NCBI GenBank assembly: GCA_051453625.1
Contig: JBOZIK010000001.1
Span: 273,762,806-273,818,596, forward strand
Length of the DNA: 55,791 nt
Reading direction: 5' to 3'
DNA from: Welwitschia mirabilis
Taxonomy: Eukaryota; Gnetophyta; Gnetopsida; Welwitschiales
Within the stretch, counting starts at the first letter, position 1. Each line of letters starts with the position of its first letter. Below, in pieces: positions 1-11,589 of the stretch. The notes beneath the pieces were generated by a model, which was not told where the DNA came from, ran no database searches, and saw nothing but the letters and a program-made list of their open reading frames with translations. A program made the position numbers and the translations under genes.

Positions 1-1821
1 AATGAATCTTCAAGAAATACATACTGATGAAGAACATTATTGGAGAGAACACTTAAGGATCAAGTGTCTAAAAGAGGATAATAGGCATACTAGATTATTC
101 TTCCAGTAGTCTAAACAGTATATATTAGATAAGAGAATTGGAAGACTTATTATAGAAGGTCAAGTCACAAAAAACGAAGAGGAAATAGCAAAGGAACTAT
201 AGGTCTAACTTCAGAGAATGTGGGAGTGGGACGATATTACCCCTAGTCTAATTCCAAAAAACACGAAAGTTTCAAAGGAGGATAATAACCTATTAATTAG
301 ACCCCTGAGTAGAGAAGAGATCTTAATTGCAATTAGGTCGATGAAGAATAACTGATCCCCTAGCCCTGATGGTTGGTCAGTCAAACTCTTCAAATCACAC
401 TTCTCTATCTTAGGGGATAACCTTCATGACATAATGCAGGAAATCTTCTATAACAAATAGATTTCTAAAGAGATGAATAGAATTAGAGTGGTTTTCATAA
501 CCAAAAAAAGGAATGCTAGTAAACCATAGGACTTTAGGCCCCTAAGGTTCTGTAATGTGATTTACAGAATCTTTACAAAAATCATGGTTAGCTAAATCAC
601 CTCCTTGCTTCCTAATGTAATTTTAGATAACTGAGCCAACTTCATTTGATTTAGGTATATCTAAGACCAAATCCTTTTGACTTATGAGATTATTCATTCT
701 ATCAAATAAAAATAAATTTCCTCTTCTTATTTCTAAATTAAATATTGTTAAAGCTTATGACTCTATTAGTTGGTAAGATTTAGTGTGCATTCTTAGAAAA
801 ATAGGCTTCTCTTAAAATATTATTAATCTATGGCTAGACATGCAGGCTTCTGCTGAATTTAGTATGGAGATCAATAATCATAAATCAAAATTCTTCTTAA
901 TAGGAAGAGATTTTAGATAAGAAACCCCCCCTATTTCCATACCTTTTTCATTTTCTAATGAATGCATTACATGTTTTCTTAAGAAGAAATGGAGTTACAG
1001 GAATCAAAATTGAAGGCCAAACATTCCTTAATAATCACTATGCAGATGACACCATCATCATAACCAAGGTGACATGTCAGTAAGCAAAATCTATCAAAAA
1101 TTCCATGACCACATTTGTAGAGGCAATAGGGCTTCACACTAATTAGAACAAATCAAAGTTAGGAGACCTACATGATATCTACCTGGGCATTCCTCTTTGA
1201 AATTGGCATAAAACAAATACTTAAAACTATATTTTGGTATCCATCCAAAGATAGTGCATCTCCTAGCAAAACAACTTTCTCTTCTCAAAGGCTAAAATCA
1301 TTCTCACAAACTTCTACTTGATCTCATCCTTCTAATATATAGCTTCCATTATCACTTCCCTCCTAAAAAAATATTATATAAAAAATTGACAGGATCTTAA
1401 AAGACTTTATTTGGTCAAGAGGAAAGGATCACCACTAAATTCATCTCTATAAATAGGATATTATTACTCATCCAAAGGAGTCAAGAGGTTGGGGCATTCA
1501 AAAACCTAAATATTATATTCTCACTGAAGCTCATAGGATCCTAAAAAGATTACAAGAAGGAGGACAACCCTAGTATGATTTAATTAATCATAAGTCTGTA
1601 AATTAGACAATTAACTACAGGGTGTTATATCTAAGGAAGCATCTATGTAAATCTTGTCAACAAGTTACTGACTTAAACATTTATCATATTAAAAAATCTA
1701 AGAATATTCTTATCAAGAAGTATGAAAAATAGGATGATTACAAGAAGTATTAGAGGGAATAGATCCCAGACAAAATTAAAGTTTTCTATTAGCTAAAAGA
1801 ACATTAGCAAATTTTAACAAG
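1..1821 (+). pseudogene. LINE ORF2: linker and reverse transcriptase domain, broken
   Basis: Frame 2 from about 41 to 705 gives the typical plant LINE linker (WREHLRIKCLKED near 41-80), then SPSPDGW at about 354-375 (the PGPDG-type RT motif) and FRPLRFCNVIYRIFTKIMV near 530-590. The frame moves to 3, where KAYDSI at 750-767 carries the first catalytic Asp (codon 759-761), then to frame 1, where YADD at 1039-1050 is the metal-binding pair. Downstream, FIWSRGK and PKESRGWGIQKPK-like segments around 1400-1510 match the post-RT region of plant LINEs. In-frame stops are TAG/TAA at likely Gln positions and TGA at likely Arg positions. At least two frameshifts are present. The function would have been target-primed reverse transcription; this copy is inactive. 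The 3' side runs into an assembly gap. Confidence 0.88.
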
Positions 1822-2574
1822 NNNNNNNNNNNNNNNNNNNNNNNNNNNNNNNNNNNNNNNNNNNNNNNNNNNNNNNNNNNNNNNNNNNNNNNNNNNNNNN
1901 NNNNNNNNNNNNNNNNNNNNNNNNNNNNNNNNNNNNNNNNNNNNNNNNNNNNNNNNNNNNNNNNNNNNNNNNNNNNNNNNNNNNNNNNNNNNNNNNNNNN
2001 NNNNNNNNNNNNNNNNNNNNNNNNNNNNNNNNNNNNNNNNNNNNNNNNNNNNNNNNNNNNNNNNNNNNNNNNNNNNNNNNNNNNNNNNNNNNNNNNNNNN
2101 NNNNNNNNNNNNNNNNNNNNNNNNNNNNNNNNNNNNNNNNNNNNNNNNNNNNNNNNNNNNNNNNNNNNNNNNNNNNNNNNNNNNNNNNNNNNNNNNNNNN
2201 NNNNNNNNNNNNNNNNNNNNNNNNNNNNNNNNNNNNNNNNNNNNNNNNNNNNNNNNNNNNNNNNNNNNNNNNNNNNNNNNNNNNNNNNNNNNNNNNNNNN
2301 NNNNNNNNNNNNNNNNNNNNNNNNNNNNNNNNNNNNNNNNNNNNNNNNNNNNNNNNNNNNNNNNNNNNNNNNNNNNNNNNNNNNNNNNNNNNNNNNNNNN
2401 NNNNNNNNNNNNNNNNNNNNNNNNNNNNNNNNNNNNNNNNNNNNNNNNNNNNNNNNNNNNNNNNNNNNNNNNNNNNNNNNNNNNNNNNNNNNNNNNNNNN
2501 NNNNNNNNNNNNNNNNNNNNNNNNNNNNNNNNNNNNNNNNNNNNNNNNNNNNNNNNNNNNNNNNNNNNNNNNNN
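1822..2574. other. Assembly gap (753 N) inside LINE ORF2
   Basis: A run of N between the post-RT segment and the C-terminal segment of ORF2. The flanks are not duplicates of each other, so real LINE sequence is probably missing here. Any protein predicted across it is an artefact. Confidence 0.99.
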
Positions 2575-3333
2575 GATCAATTGTGTAAAAGGGAATTTCA
2601 AGTTGATCCTAACTATCCCATCTACCAGCCTAATCCAAAAATAGCACAACATCTTTTCCATCAATGCATTTGGAGTAAGGAATTAATGTTTATAATGACT
2701 ATGTACTACCAAACTTACAGCGCCCCTAACATGCATTTATTGGATGAGATTTACTTGACTTTCTGGAAAATATGGCATATTAGAAACAATTTAATTTTTA
2801 ATAACACCCCCTTACCCTTTCCTATATATACAGTAAGTATGATTATACACATTCATCTTCAAATCAAAATCTCCATGAGAGCCACTCCAACTTTTGAGCC
2901 TACTGATCTAGGCTTCTTTGAAGGATGCCTTACTCTTTGGAAGAAAATATAGGCAGTGGGATGGGGACAACTTTTGCATAAGCTGAAAAAGACAAAGGGA
3001 CTGATATTATCCCCTTCTACAGGTGATGGAGAGGAGGACACATTACTTTCTAAAGAACTCTAATAGAAATCTCTGAAGAATCTTCCTCTAGACCACTAAA
3101 GATTCCAGGGTAGATTCCATTTGGAAGAAGAGGCTAATGAGAAGCTCTCCATTTCTTTCCTAGTCAAGTTTCCAAAGTGCCCACTGGATACATTAGCAAG
3201 AAGGTGTTACTGCCCCTATGAGTACTTGATGCAGAACTTGTGGATCATTACTTTATTTAATTAGGAAATTGTTCTAAGGTTTCAAGTATTCATTTTAATT
3301 TTATTAAAGCTCTTGACTTGGGATGCTAAGTGA
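2575..3333 (+). pseudogene. LINE ORF2 C-terminal region (zf-RVT-like) with long tail, broken
   Basis: Frame 1 is open from 2581 to a TAG at 2950-2952 and includes AQHLFHQCIW and FWKIWHIRNNLIF (2773-2799 covers WHIRNNLIF), the typical HLF..C and W..W..RN pattern at the C terminus of plant L1 ORF2 proteins. If stops are read through, the same frame continues without shift to a TGA at 3331-3333; the intervening stops are all TAG or TAA where Gln would fit. The tail after 2952 (about 125 codons, including AVGWGQLLHKLKKTKG and a short Cys-containing stretch CYCPYEY) resembles nothing I can name. The tail being coding is inferred from frame continuity. Confidence 0.7.
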
Positions 3334-3406
3334 ACCTGATTTTCTTTTTTATTCAAGTTCTCAAATGTAAAGAATTCTCAAGGCAATTAGGATTAATCAT
3401 GGATCT

Positions 3407-4121
3407 ATGAAGAGCAGACAAGAAGCTAGGGCTAGAAAGGCCCCTCCCCCTTCTCCCTGTTGTCATCCTTACCAGACCCCCTAGGAGAACATCTACAAGA
3501 AGATCCTATTCTAATAGGAACCCCATTCCGAAAGAAATAACAATACAATCTAGACCTAGTAAGAGGGAGGCATCTTCGTCCCCAGGTCACTCAGAGGAGT
3601 CATCTTTGTTCCTGACCCAATAGAAGACATCTGAGGAGCATCCTTCTAGTCTAGCCTAAGAGCCATCTCTAACTTATCCTTATCCTAACCCTCAAGAGTA
3701 ACATAGGTATGCGCGACCATATTCTTCTCTAGCTTCAGACCCTATCTCTCCACAAAGCTTCACTTCTGATTCATCTTCAGTGGAAATTCATTTTCAACCT
3801 TAGGATAATCTCGACATAAATGTAGCCAGATGGGAGGTGTTTCTAGCAACAATTTAGGGGTTGAAAAGGTACTCCTTTATCAACCTAGGGATCTCTCATA
3901 GAGCTCTCCCCTAGGCTATAAAATCTACATACAGGAAAAAAGCTTTTCACCTCCATCCAGATAAAAATCTAATAGTTGCTAAATAATTTAAGGAGATAAA
4001 TCAAGCATTTGAAGTCCTTTCTGATGATTTAGATAGTTTTATCCTCAAACATAACCATGGTAATATGTTTTCTTTCTATAGAGAACTGTAATCATCTCCC
4101 TTCACAGTGTCTCCCACCTAA
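3407..4121 (+). pseudogene. Decayed ORF with Ser/Pro/Arg-rich N terminus and C-terminal DnaJ J-domain, inside the LINE 3' region
   Basis: A plausible ATG at 3407 opens a basic start (MKSRQEARARKAPPPSP, frame 2). After one frameshift near 3455 (in a C-rich run), frame 3 continues from 3459 to about 4120. Its stops are only TAG or TAA, never TGA, and sit where Gln would fit. The first 130 or so codons are Ser/Pro/Arg-rich and low in complexity. The last 70 form a J-domain: INLGIS near 3876, helix II AIKSTYRKKAFHL, the diagnostic HPDKN loop at 3954-3968, then FKEINQAFEVLSDD. HPD is the Hsp70 ATPase-stimulating motif of DnaJ/Hsp40 proteins. The frame begins about 75 nt after ORF2 ends and precedes the only poly(A). 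It could be a third LINE ORF, a captured host exon, or a retrocopy that landed in the LINE. The J-domain call is strong; the element's ownership of it is inference. Confidence 0.75.
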
Positions 4122-4399
4122 ATNNNNNNNNNNGGGGCGTTTTCCCCCCATCTATTAACAGTCCTATGTTTTATTTTATCTATTTCTATAAGTGTTTGTG
4201 ACCCTCTAGGAAGTTTCTTATTACTTCATCATCGAGAGGTGGTTTTGTCCCATTCTGGCTTACCGTTTTAGTTTCCCTCTACTAGCTAGTAGATTAATTC
4301 TCTATTATGAAGAATTTAGTTTTACTATTATTATCGGGTGGTTTCAGCCTTAATGTACATTTCCTCGTTTAATATACATACTTTTTTTCCAAAAAAAAA
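4122..4399 (+). other. LINE 3' untranslated region and poly(A)
   Basis: About 260 bases without coding signal follow the J-domain frame and end in a T-rich stretch and A9 at 4391-4399. A 10-N gap lies at 4124-4133. The sequence after 4399 changes to generic AT-rich DNA, so this is taken as the element's 3' end. The canonical polyadenylation signal is not obvious. Confidence 0.6.
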
Positions 4400-5440
4400 G
4401 AGATAAAGAAGAAAATAAAGATCTAAATCTAAAGCAAGATAGTATGAAAACATAAGAAAAATATTTTTTATATTAATTACTAGCATACTTTTTAGCATAA
4501 ATTATAGGATCTATATTAAATGAAAAGAATAGTGTAATAATACATAGAGGATTTTCACTAGCCTTGCATATAATCTAGCTGATTCAAAGAGATGGAGGAA
4601 TAGATCTTCAGATTTCTTAGAGGATTGTAGATCACTTCTAGTAGAGCTTTCATTCATAAATCTAATATCAATGGAGAAGAAATACTCACCTACCTTAAGA
4701 TATAAACAAAAGTTAAAGAGTATAGATCAATAGAATGATAGTTAGAGATGTTGACACTAGAAAAGAAATGGTGCTAGATGTAATACCAGATATGGTCAAG
4801 TAAGTTATATCATTAGAACTATCATTGAAGGTAAATAAGTACATCAATCATTTTTTATAACACATGGATTAAGAAATAGATGTCAAAGAGAGGAACAACT
4901 AAGTGAATTCCTAAGAAAGTGCTTTCATTGTAATGCTTGAAAATGCAAGATGTTTAAATGTCTACATGCTTACAATACTTAAAGTGCTACACCAAGAATG
5001 TAATACATATAAGAAGAACATAATAAGTGTTATAGCCAAGGAAGTGAATTTATAATCTATGCTTAAAAAATAAATAGGATCTTATCCTAAACAAGAAAAA
5101 AATATGATGATCTAATTTCTAAGGATGAAGAAGGCAAGGTACTTATTGAGAATGTCTTATTTAGATGTCATGTTATATTAGTAAGATAGTATGAACTATA
5201 GTCATGAATCTTAGTAGCCATAAGAATGTTATTGTAAAAACTATAATAAAGAAGTTGAATGTACCTAATTAAAAGCATCCCAAACCTTAGATAATGTTGT
5301 GGCCATTACAACGAATTTGGCTTTTACTGATACCAAATCTATACCACTAAGGATGATACTATGGTACTAAAAGATATAGTACCATATATAAATCACATAT
5401 ATCTTTTCATAAAAGATCATTTATGACATTATACAAGCTA
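4400..5440. other. Unassigned AT-rich DNA
   Basis: No recognisable protein, LTR or terminal repeat on either strand. In 5041-5340 I counted eight TAG and seven CTA against no CAG, one CTG and one CG, a clear example of the depletion seen across the window. Confidence 0.6.
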
Positions 5441-5960
5441 CATTTGTCATAATTAAAAATATCATACATTTAATGTCATAAAAACTTATGGCTCAATTAC
5501 AAAGTTATAACAAAATTCATGGAATCACTAGCATGAAAAAGTAAAAATGAATGATCATTATATTATTATCATATTATAGTGTTACCTTTTATAATGCCAT
5601 AATATAGTGCATCTTTATAGCCCTACTCATTTTAATCTTGTATAGAGTTTTAAAAATATTAATTATGCCACTAGTATAGCTTTTTTGGGGATACTATAGA
5701 ACTTGATATCATATTGTATTGGAAGACATTATAGTAATTATTACTGTTACAAAGTTATAAAAGATTCACAAAAATCACTAATGTAAAAAACAAAAAGAAT
5801 GAAGATCATATTACTATCATATTACAACATTGGATTATATAGTGTCATATATAGTACATCTTCTATGGTACTACTCATGTCAGTGCTATATATAGTTTTC
5901 AATAAAGCTAAATAGTGGAATTACATATGTTAATGCCATAAATACTTTCAATGGTACTAT
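5441..5960. repeat. Direct tandem repeat, period about 250 bp, two diverged copies
   Basis: The string acaaagttataa starts at 5499 and again at 5749, and the following 150 to 200 bases align with moderate divergence (an atcacta motif, a tatcatatta block, then an atatagtg/agtacatctt block). The unit also carries motifs such as catatatagtac that recur a few times nearby. The origin is unknown; it could be a subterminal repeat block of an unrecognised DNA transposon. Confidence 0.6.
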
Positions 5961-8022
5961 AATGATTAGTTTCATATATAGTTTCTATCCACAATATACT
6001 TCTACAACATCTTTGTCACTTATTATGAGGTTGTAATAAAAATGAATTAAATCCAAGAAAAGGAAGATCATATCTAATTTAGATTTTTTCTATTTACAAG
6101 TGTAGTATTTCTAAGCTTTAATTTCATTAAGCCTTTTTTTTTTATTTCCTACTTTAGAAGGATCCATATAAGGTATCATCTTTAAAGTGAAAATTTGAGT
6201 TAAGATTTGTTTAATTGATTTTAACAAATTTCAAATCGAAGAGAAGGAAAAGTTAATGTGATCAAATCAAGTACCATGGAGAAGATGATGAGTTATTTTT
6301 TTCTATCATTGTTTTTACTTTTCTTGGATATTATTATTTTTGAAAAATGAAGAGTACAAGGTAAAGAAAGAGATAGGCTAAGTGCATTAAAGCTGCTCAA
6401 GAAAAACATTGAGAACCCTCTTTCTAGCTTTATTAAAATTTAGCTTACTATTATATGTTTTCATGAAGTTTTACTTCCATTTTTTAATCATGATCCAATA
6501 TTTAATATCACTTTAGTGCTTAAAGATTTCTAGTTAGGTTTTTTCAACATTTCTTTATATAAAAGGTTTTTAATTATAAAGATTTCGGTTTACTTTAGTA
6601 TTCCAAAATGGAGATGTGTCTAAAATATTAATGTAAGGAATATATGACAAGAGAGGTAGAGAATCACTAAGGAAGCTGATACTACTTGTAATTGTCACTC
6701 AATTTTAGCTAAAAGTTGTTTTAGCATTTAATGCCATTTCTCTTACAAATGTCCTTAAAGATCACAAGAAGTTTTGATATACAAAAGATATAGATAGAGA
6801 TGAAAAATGTTTTAAAGAACATGGTAAAATACTTTCTAACATGTTTTAAAATATGTTTGTTATTGAAGGAAGCATATTTGTACATGAAAATTCTAGTTGT
6901 TAAAGTATCAAAATCTGTTATTAATTTAGTATTTTTTATTTATCATGTAAAATTTAGAAATTTATCTTATTTTTAATTTCATTATTTTTTACCCTTGTTT
7001 GTACAGTTTTTTGGTTTACATGGGAAAAATTTGGCTACTATATTACGATATGAATGGACTATCTTTAGAGGAAGGACTTTTATGAATTTCTTTGTGTTAT
7101 TTTACAATTATTGATTTATTTTATCATGTTAATAGGAATTATTATCTATTATCATTATTTAAAGATATCTTACTATTTATAAAGCCATAAAATATAATGA
7201 AAATGATTACAGATAGTACTTTTAACTTTACAGAAGCAAATGAGGAGTTAGTAAAAAGGCATAAAACAATTTATTTGATCCCTTGTGCTACCTACTATAT
7301 AGATATTTTATTAGAAGGCCTTGCAAAGATTGATAGATTTGGTGTGATAAGTATATTATGATATCATTCATTACTTACTTTATTTCATTATTATTTTTAT
7401 TATTGAGTAAATAGGTTTAGTACTTATTACTAAATTGTTTATAAATGGATAACCTTATAACTCTTTAATTGATTACTTTCTAACTTCACATTCATTATAA
7501 GGTATATTAGGGATAGTTTTGATTATTAACTTTATTTGTAATCATACAATTGTTTGAGCCATGTTAGGAAGCATATAAAACTAAAAGACCTTGTTAACTC
7601 TACTATCACAAGTTTTGCTAATCACTTTTTAACATTAAAGAATTTGAAATATCTTTGATTATAGCTTATGAAAGCATTTAATATTGATTAATGGCAATGT
7701 GAAGAAGATTTATAATAATATCATCATTATTTATATGGAGAGAGTATGTAAAACATGATCTACAATAATTCCTTTTGGAACAAAGTGAAAGAGGCTATAA
7801 ATATGTTAAATTTTACTTCTTTATTTAAAATGTGTCAACATTTTATATTTTTTATTTTATAAAATTAAGAGTAATATCTCTCTCTTTATATATGTTTCTA
7901 AACCATTGATTCATGTCCTTTATATTGTTAATAGGATTAAGCATTGTAAATTTATTGTTTATGAAGTAATGTATACTACTACATGTCTTTCAATATATTG
8001 ATAAAGTATTATTCTTTAATAT
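5961..8022. other. Unassigned AT-rich DNA
   Basis: About 2 kb with no open frame of interest and no terminal repeats that I can pair. A tiny hydrophobic frame starting at about 6281 is too short to call. Nothing supports a gene here. Confidence 0.6.
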
Positions 8023-9086
8023 TGATGTATGGATTATCTAATAAAATAAGTGCATAAAGTATTATAGAATAATATCAAAACTTATAAAATAATGCTAGAA
8101 GAATGTAGAAACTATGCTACTACTAACATGAAATAAGCACNNNNNNNNNNNNNNNNNNNNNNNNNNNNNNNNNNNNNNNNNNNNNNNNNNNNNNNNNNNN
8201 NNNNNNNNNNNNNNNNNNNNNNNNNNNNNNNNNNNNNNNNTAAAATAAGCACACATCATTAAATAAAAATACATCAAAGGCTTACTAAAGAACTAGTTGA
8301 GACTTAATCATTTAGTTTAAAATTCATCATCACATTAGTCTTGTGATGAATTTGCTTGAACTAGTTAGGTTATTTATTGAAGGTTAATTACTATGTACAT
8401 ATATTACACCAAGGGAGAATAATGAAATAAATAAAACATAATAGAGATTAAATAAATTGCTAAGTAATACTTATTTCTAAGTACTGGAATTATTCTAGTT
8501 TATGTTTAACTACATAAATAGGAGTAATATAGAAGTAATATTATCTTTTTCAAGTAATAAAGTATGCACATGATGATACTTGAATGATTTTTAGCTTTAT
8601 ATTGAAATATTAATTGTTACATAAAGATGAGCTAACAATTGTATTATCCTTTACAGGTAACACTATGGAGTGCAAGAAAATGCTACTGACACCTTTGCAA
8701 GCTAGCTAGAGTTCCTTAGCTTAACCTTCTTATCTTATATATTCTTAGAACCTTTTTGCCAAAGAAATTTCCACCTTTAGTGGTGATCACATTCTTATAA
8801 ACTTATTATTTTTTTTTTTCCACTTTTTCTCTTGAGGAATAGGTATATGATTCATGTTGTTATGATGATCTAAAACCTCAACTTCTCTCTCATCTCCATG
8901 TCACTTGACATCCTGTACCTAAAACACAATAAAGAAATATATGCATACTAACCTATTAACATAAGAACTAGTTAACCTATTAATTAGTAAGCATAGAGAT
9001 AGATAAAAACATCTATTTACTAATAAAATATATAATTAAGATAATGAAAAACACTTCATTAATAATCAAGATTTACATAAAATTCA
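8023..9086 (-). repeat. 3' LTR of the gypsy element (left copy)
   Basis: It aligns along its length with 18687-19641, starting tga and ending ttca on the plus strand. It includes the 100-N gap 8141-8240. Removing the gap and the short duplicated flank aaataagcac gives about 950 bp, which matches the other LTR (955 bp). This shows that the gap holds essentially no missing sequence. Confidence 0.85.
8141..8240. other. Assembly gap (100 N), probably spurious
   Basis: Flanked by aaataagcac on the left and aaaataagcac on the right. The homologous position in the other LTR shows continuous sequence with only one copy of this word, so nothing is missing. Confidence 0.9.
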
Positions 9087-9106
9087 TCCTCATCAATTTT
9101 CCATGC
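9087..9106 (-). other. Candidate polypurine tract next to the 3' LTR
   Basis: On the minus strand the bases just before the 3' LTR are purine-rich (GGAAAA, then GATGAGGA), in the position where plus-strand priming occurs in LTR elements. The tract is short and imperfect. Confidence 0.4.
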
Positions 9107-10589
9107 TCAAATTTTTATTAATCTATTAATAAACAAAGTATTTACATGAGATAAAGATATGAAAACATGTATGGGATGTTTAAGATATTCCCTAAAAGGG
9201 TAGATTTCCCATGGCACATTCACAGTACAAGAAACTTGAAAAAGATAAAGTTATAGATTCTTATGCTACAAGTTGAGTGCTTTGCAACTATCCTTGCTTT
9301 TCATATTTAAAATTAGCACTTTTAATCTTAATATTTGCATAAATATGGTTATGATTTTCTTAGATTACTTTGGTTATCTTATATTCTACAAACCATTAAC
9401 TTCTTGCATAAAACTCATGAAGTTCTATACAAGAATTCTCCACTGAGTAGAATTCTTCTAAAAATCTAACCCTCTTACTTTGGTTGCTTTTATGTACTTG
9501 TCTCTTAAGATCTTTCCTCTTTCTAGGAAAGTTTATTCTCTTAAATTCACTTTATCCAACTCTTTATTAATTTGCTCCCCAGAAAGTATCATTTGCATTT
9601 GTCTAGAGCAGACATCATTTCCAGTGATATTCTACTTATATTTTCTAGAAAATTATTTTGCTCAAAACTCAGTGTAAGATATCTTTCTTGTAAACTTTTT
9701 AGAGCTTTATAACAAGGACGATTGCTTACCTCACAAAGAGGATTCCATGAAGATCATTAAGAAACTCAATAAAGGCCATTAAATCCCATGTGATAACTGA
9801 CCTTCCTATCATAAGCTCTCTTTAATCTCCTTCTTAAGGTTATTCTTGTCTTCTTTCTAGAAGTTCTGATATCAAAGTTGAGGTTTATCTCAAAATTTCT
9901 ATGTAAAGTTATCTTGTCATGAATTAGAAATCATGAGAAGGGATGATAAAGCATTAAAAAAATGTAAGAAAATGAGAAATGCAAAAGTTACAGGACTAAT
10001 CCTACTTAATATAAATAAGAACTTGTACTTGCAATGCATTAATTTCACATGATGAAAGAGTAATTACAATATGGACTAAATTTAAAATAGATCAGAATAA
10101 AACTTTTTGGTACTCTACTAATGCTAGACAGAATTGAATCACATCCTAGTATGATACAAGTCCAAAAATTTTACTAAGTTAGAGCTGACATCACAAGCGC
10201 TGATGTGGTTAACATAATGTATAGTTAACATTATGATAGGGATCATTGAAAATGGAGAGGAATCATTGAAAATGAATTTAAGTGAAATGATGAGGTAATT
10301 AGAAGACATATTTAAGTAGTAATCACTCTCTACAACATCAAATTTAACGAGGATCATCAAGGACTCACATTTTCTTGATGGCAATCATTGAATCCATTAT
10401 GAAGGTGATTAAAAGAGTTTAAAGATGGTTATCTAGAACTCATAAGTTCTCAATGAAGTTTTTCAAATTCTTATTATCATCATAATAAAGGCAAGTGTAA
10501 ATTAAAAACTAGAGTCTCATGCCAGAGTTATAAAAAGAAATTAAGGAAAACATCAAGAATGAAACTTCCTCTTCTAAAAGGCAAGTTCA
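9107..10589. other. Non-coding region between antisense promoter region and 3' LTR of the gypsy element
   Basis: No domain was recognised on either strand. It contains a local 22-bp style duplication around 10244-10280 (atcattgaaaatg twice) and a small inverted motif around 10208-10237 (gttaacataat / gttaacattat). An env-like gene in sense orientation, as in some Athila elements, could have been here but I cannot see one. Confidence 0.5.
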
Positions 10590-11000
10590 AGGGATTAAAG
10601 TTGGCTTAAAATTTAGTCCAAAGCTTTAGCTTTAGGCTAGTATTAGTTAACTTTTAGAACTTACATGCCAAGGGTTAGGCTTAAAATCTGATTTAAAATT
10701 TTAACTTTAGATTTATATCATTTGATTAGGCATTTCTTTTCTTTTGATCGCTAGATGAAGAAATACTTGGATTGGCTTAAAATCCAATTTGATGTTTTGA
10801 CTTTAAGTTGATATTAGTCAATTGCATAATAATTACTTCAATGTAGTTTTGCAAAGCAAAGAAAATAAATAATTTGACATGAAATATAACTCAAAGTTTT
10901 GACTTTGAGTTGGTATCAAGCAAAATATTCAAGTTTTAAATGACTGATTTGAAATTGATCCAAAGTTTTGGCCTTGGATTGGTGTCAATTAATTAAGTGA
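10590..11000. repeat. Array of about five diverged repeats in the gypsy 3' region
   Basis: A unit resembling ggcttaaaatccaatt, then a tttgactttgagttggtat-type core, occurs about five times between 10600 and 10990 at irregular spacing of roughly 75 to 130 bp. The core tends to be palindromic (ccaaag ... ctttgga). Imperfect tandem repeats near the 3' LTR are common in large plant gypsy elements. Copy identity is low. Confidence 0.6.
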
Positions 11001-11479
11001 TCTTCTTCCTCTGTTTATTTCAGGATTTAATCCACGATGGAATTCTACCAAGAAAAACACTAGTAACTTCTCTTTCTTATTCTTTCTTAAAGCAAAATTA
11101 AAAAAAAAATATTTTTTAAGTTATTAGATATGGTCAAAAAATTTTCTTTTATTTAAAAAACATTTGAAGATTTTTGATAATTATTTGATGATGTGCTTTA
11201 TAATATCAAGATTCAATGGATCCCTATAGTGGTATATAGCTTAAAAAATCTAAACTAATCATACATTAATCTTGAGTCCCAACTTTATATTGAATCTTAG
11301 TTAGTTTGGGATCCCTTAATTCTAGACTTGCTTAAAGATTTATGCTAACACTTGGCAAATGTTAGCTATTTGATCAAATAGGTATATAACTTATTTCTAA
11401 TATTTCACTTCAAAATTAAACATGTGTGTACTAGATAATTTGATTGAATTACACTTGTTAGGGAGGGTAATACTTATGC

Positions 11480-11486
11480 TATAAAT
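11480..11486 (+). promoter_or_regulatory. TATA box of the antisense gene
   Basis: A TATAAAT hexamer-type box, followed about 30 bases later by a ccatcactc stretch that could hold a start site, and an ATG at 11590. Its plus-strand orientation is opposite to the gypsy genes. It supports an independent antisense transcription unit inside the element. Confidence 0.5.
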
Positions 11487-11589
11487 TGTATTTCTCTTAT
11501 GCTAATAATCCATCACTCTCCACTTGAGCTTAACAATTTCTATACTTATTTACCTTTCTCTTTTTATCTTCTCTTCTTTGCTAATTTCT

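Larger units (their letters stand above)
1..4399 (+). mobile_element. L1-type LINE (non-LTR retrotransposon), 5'-truncated by the window edge, decayed
   Basis: The window opens in the linker between endonuclease and reverse transcriptase of a plant L1-like ORF2, continues through RT and a C-terminal region, then a second open frame with a J-domain, an untranslated stretch and a run of nine A at 4391-4399. No poly(A) occurs between ORF2 and the J-domain frame, so the whole block reads as one element with a single 3' end. The endonuclease and ORF1 lie outside the window, so the 5' end and the target-site duplication cannot be checked. Two N gaps interrupt it. All frames carry multiple stops and some frameshifts; the copy is dead. 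Confidence 0.85.

Noticed and set aside
1804-2664. 286-codon minus-strand open frame
   Set aside because: Almost entirely N; an artefact of the gap.
1-4121. Possible reassigned genetic code with TAG/TAA read as glutamine
   Set aside because: The same frames also contain TGA stops at Arg-like sites and frameshifts, and the whole window is depleted of CAG/CTG and CG in non-coding DNA as well. Deamination of methylated cytosine explains this better than a code change.
6281-6349. Tiny hydrophobic frame that looks like a signal peptide
   Set aside because: Only about 23 codons, made of T-rich sequence, with no conserved context.
9480-10384. Short open frames 9480-9677 (+) and 10139-10384 (-), considered as an env-like gene of the gypsy element
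   Set aside because: No transmembrane pattern, frame continuity or motif supports an env-like product; both are isolated short frames.
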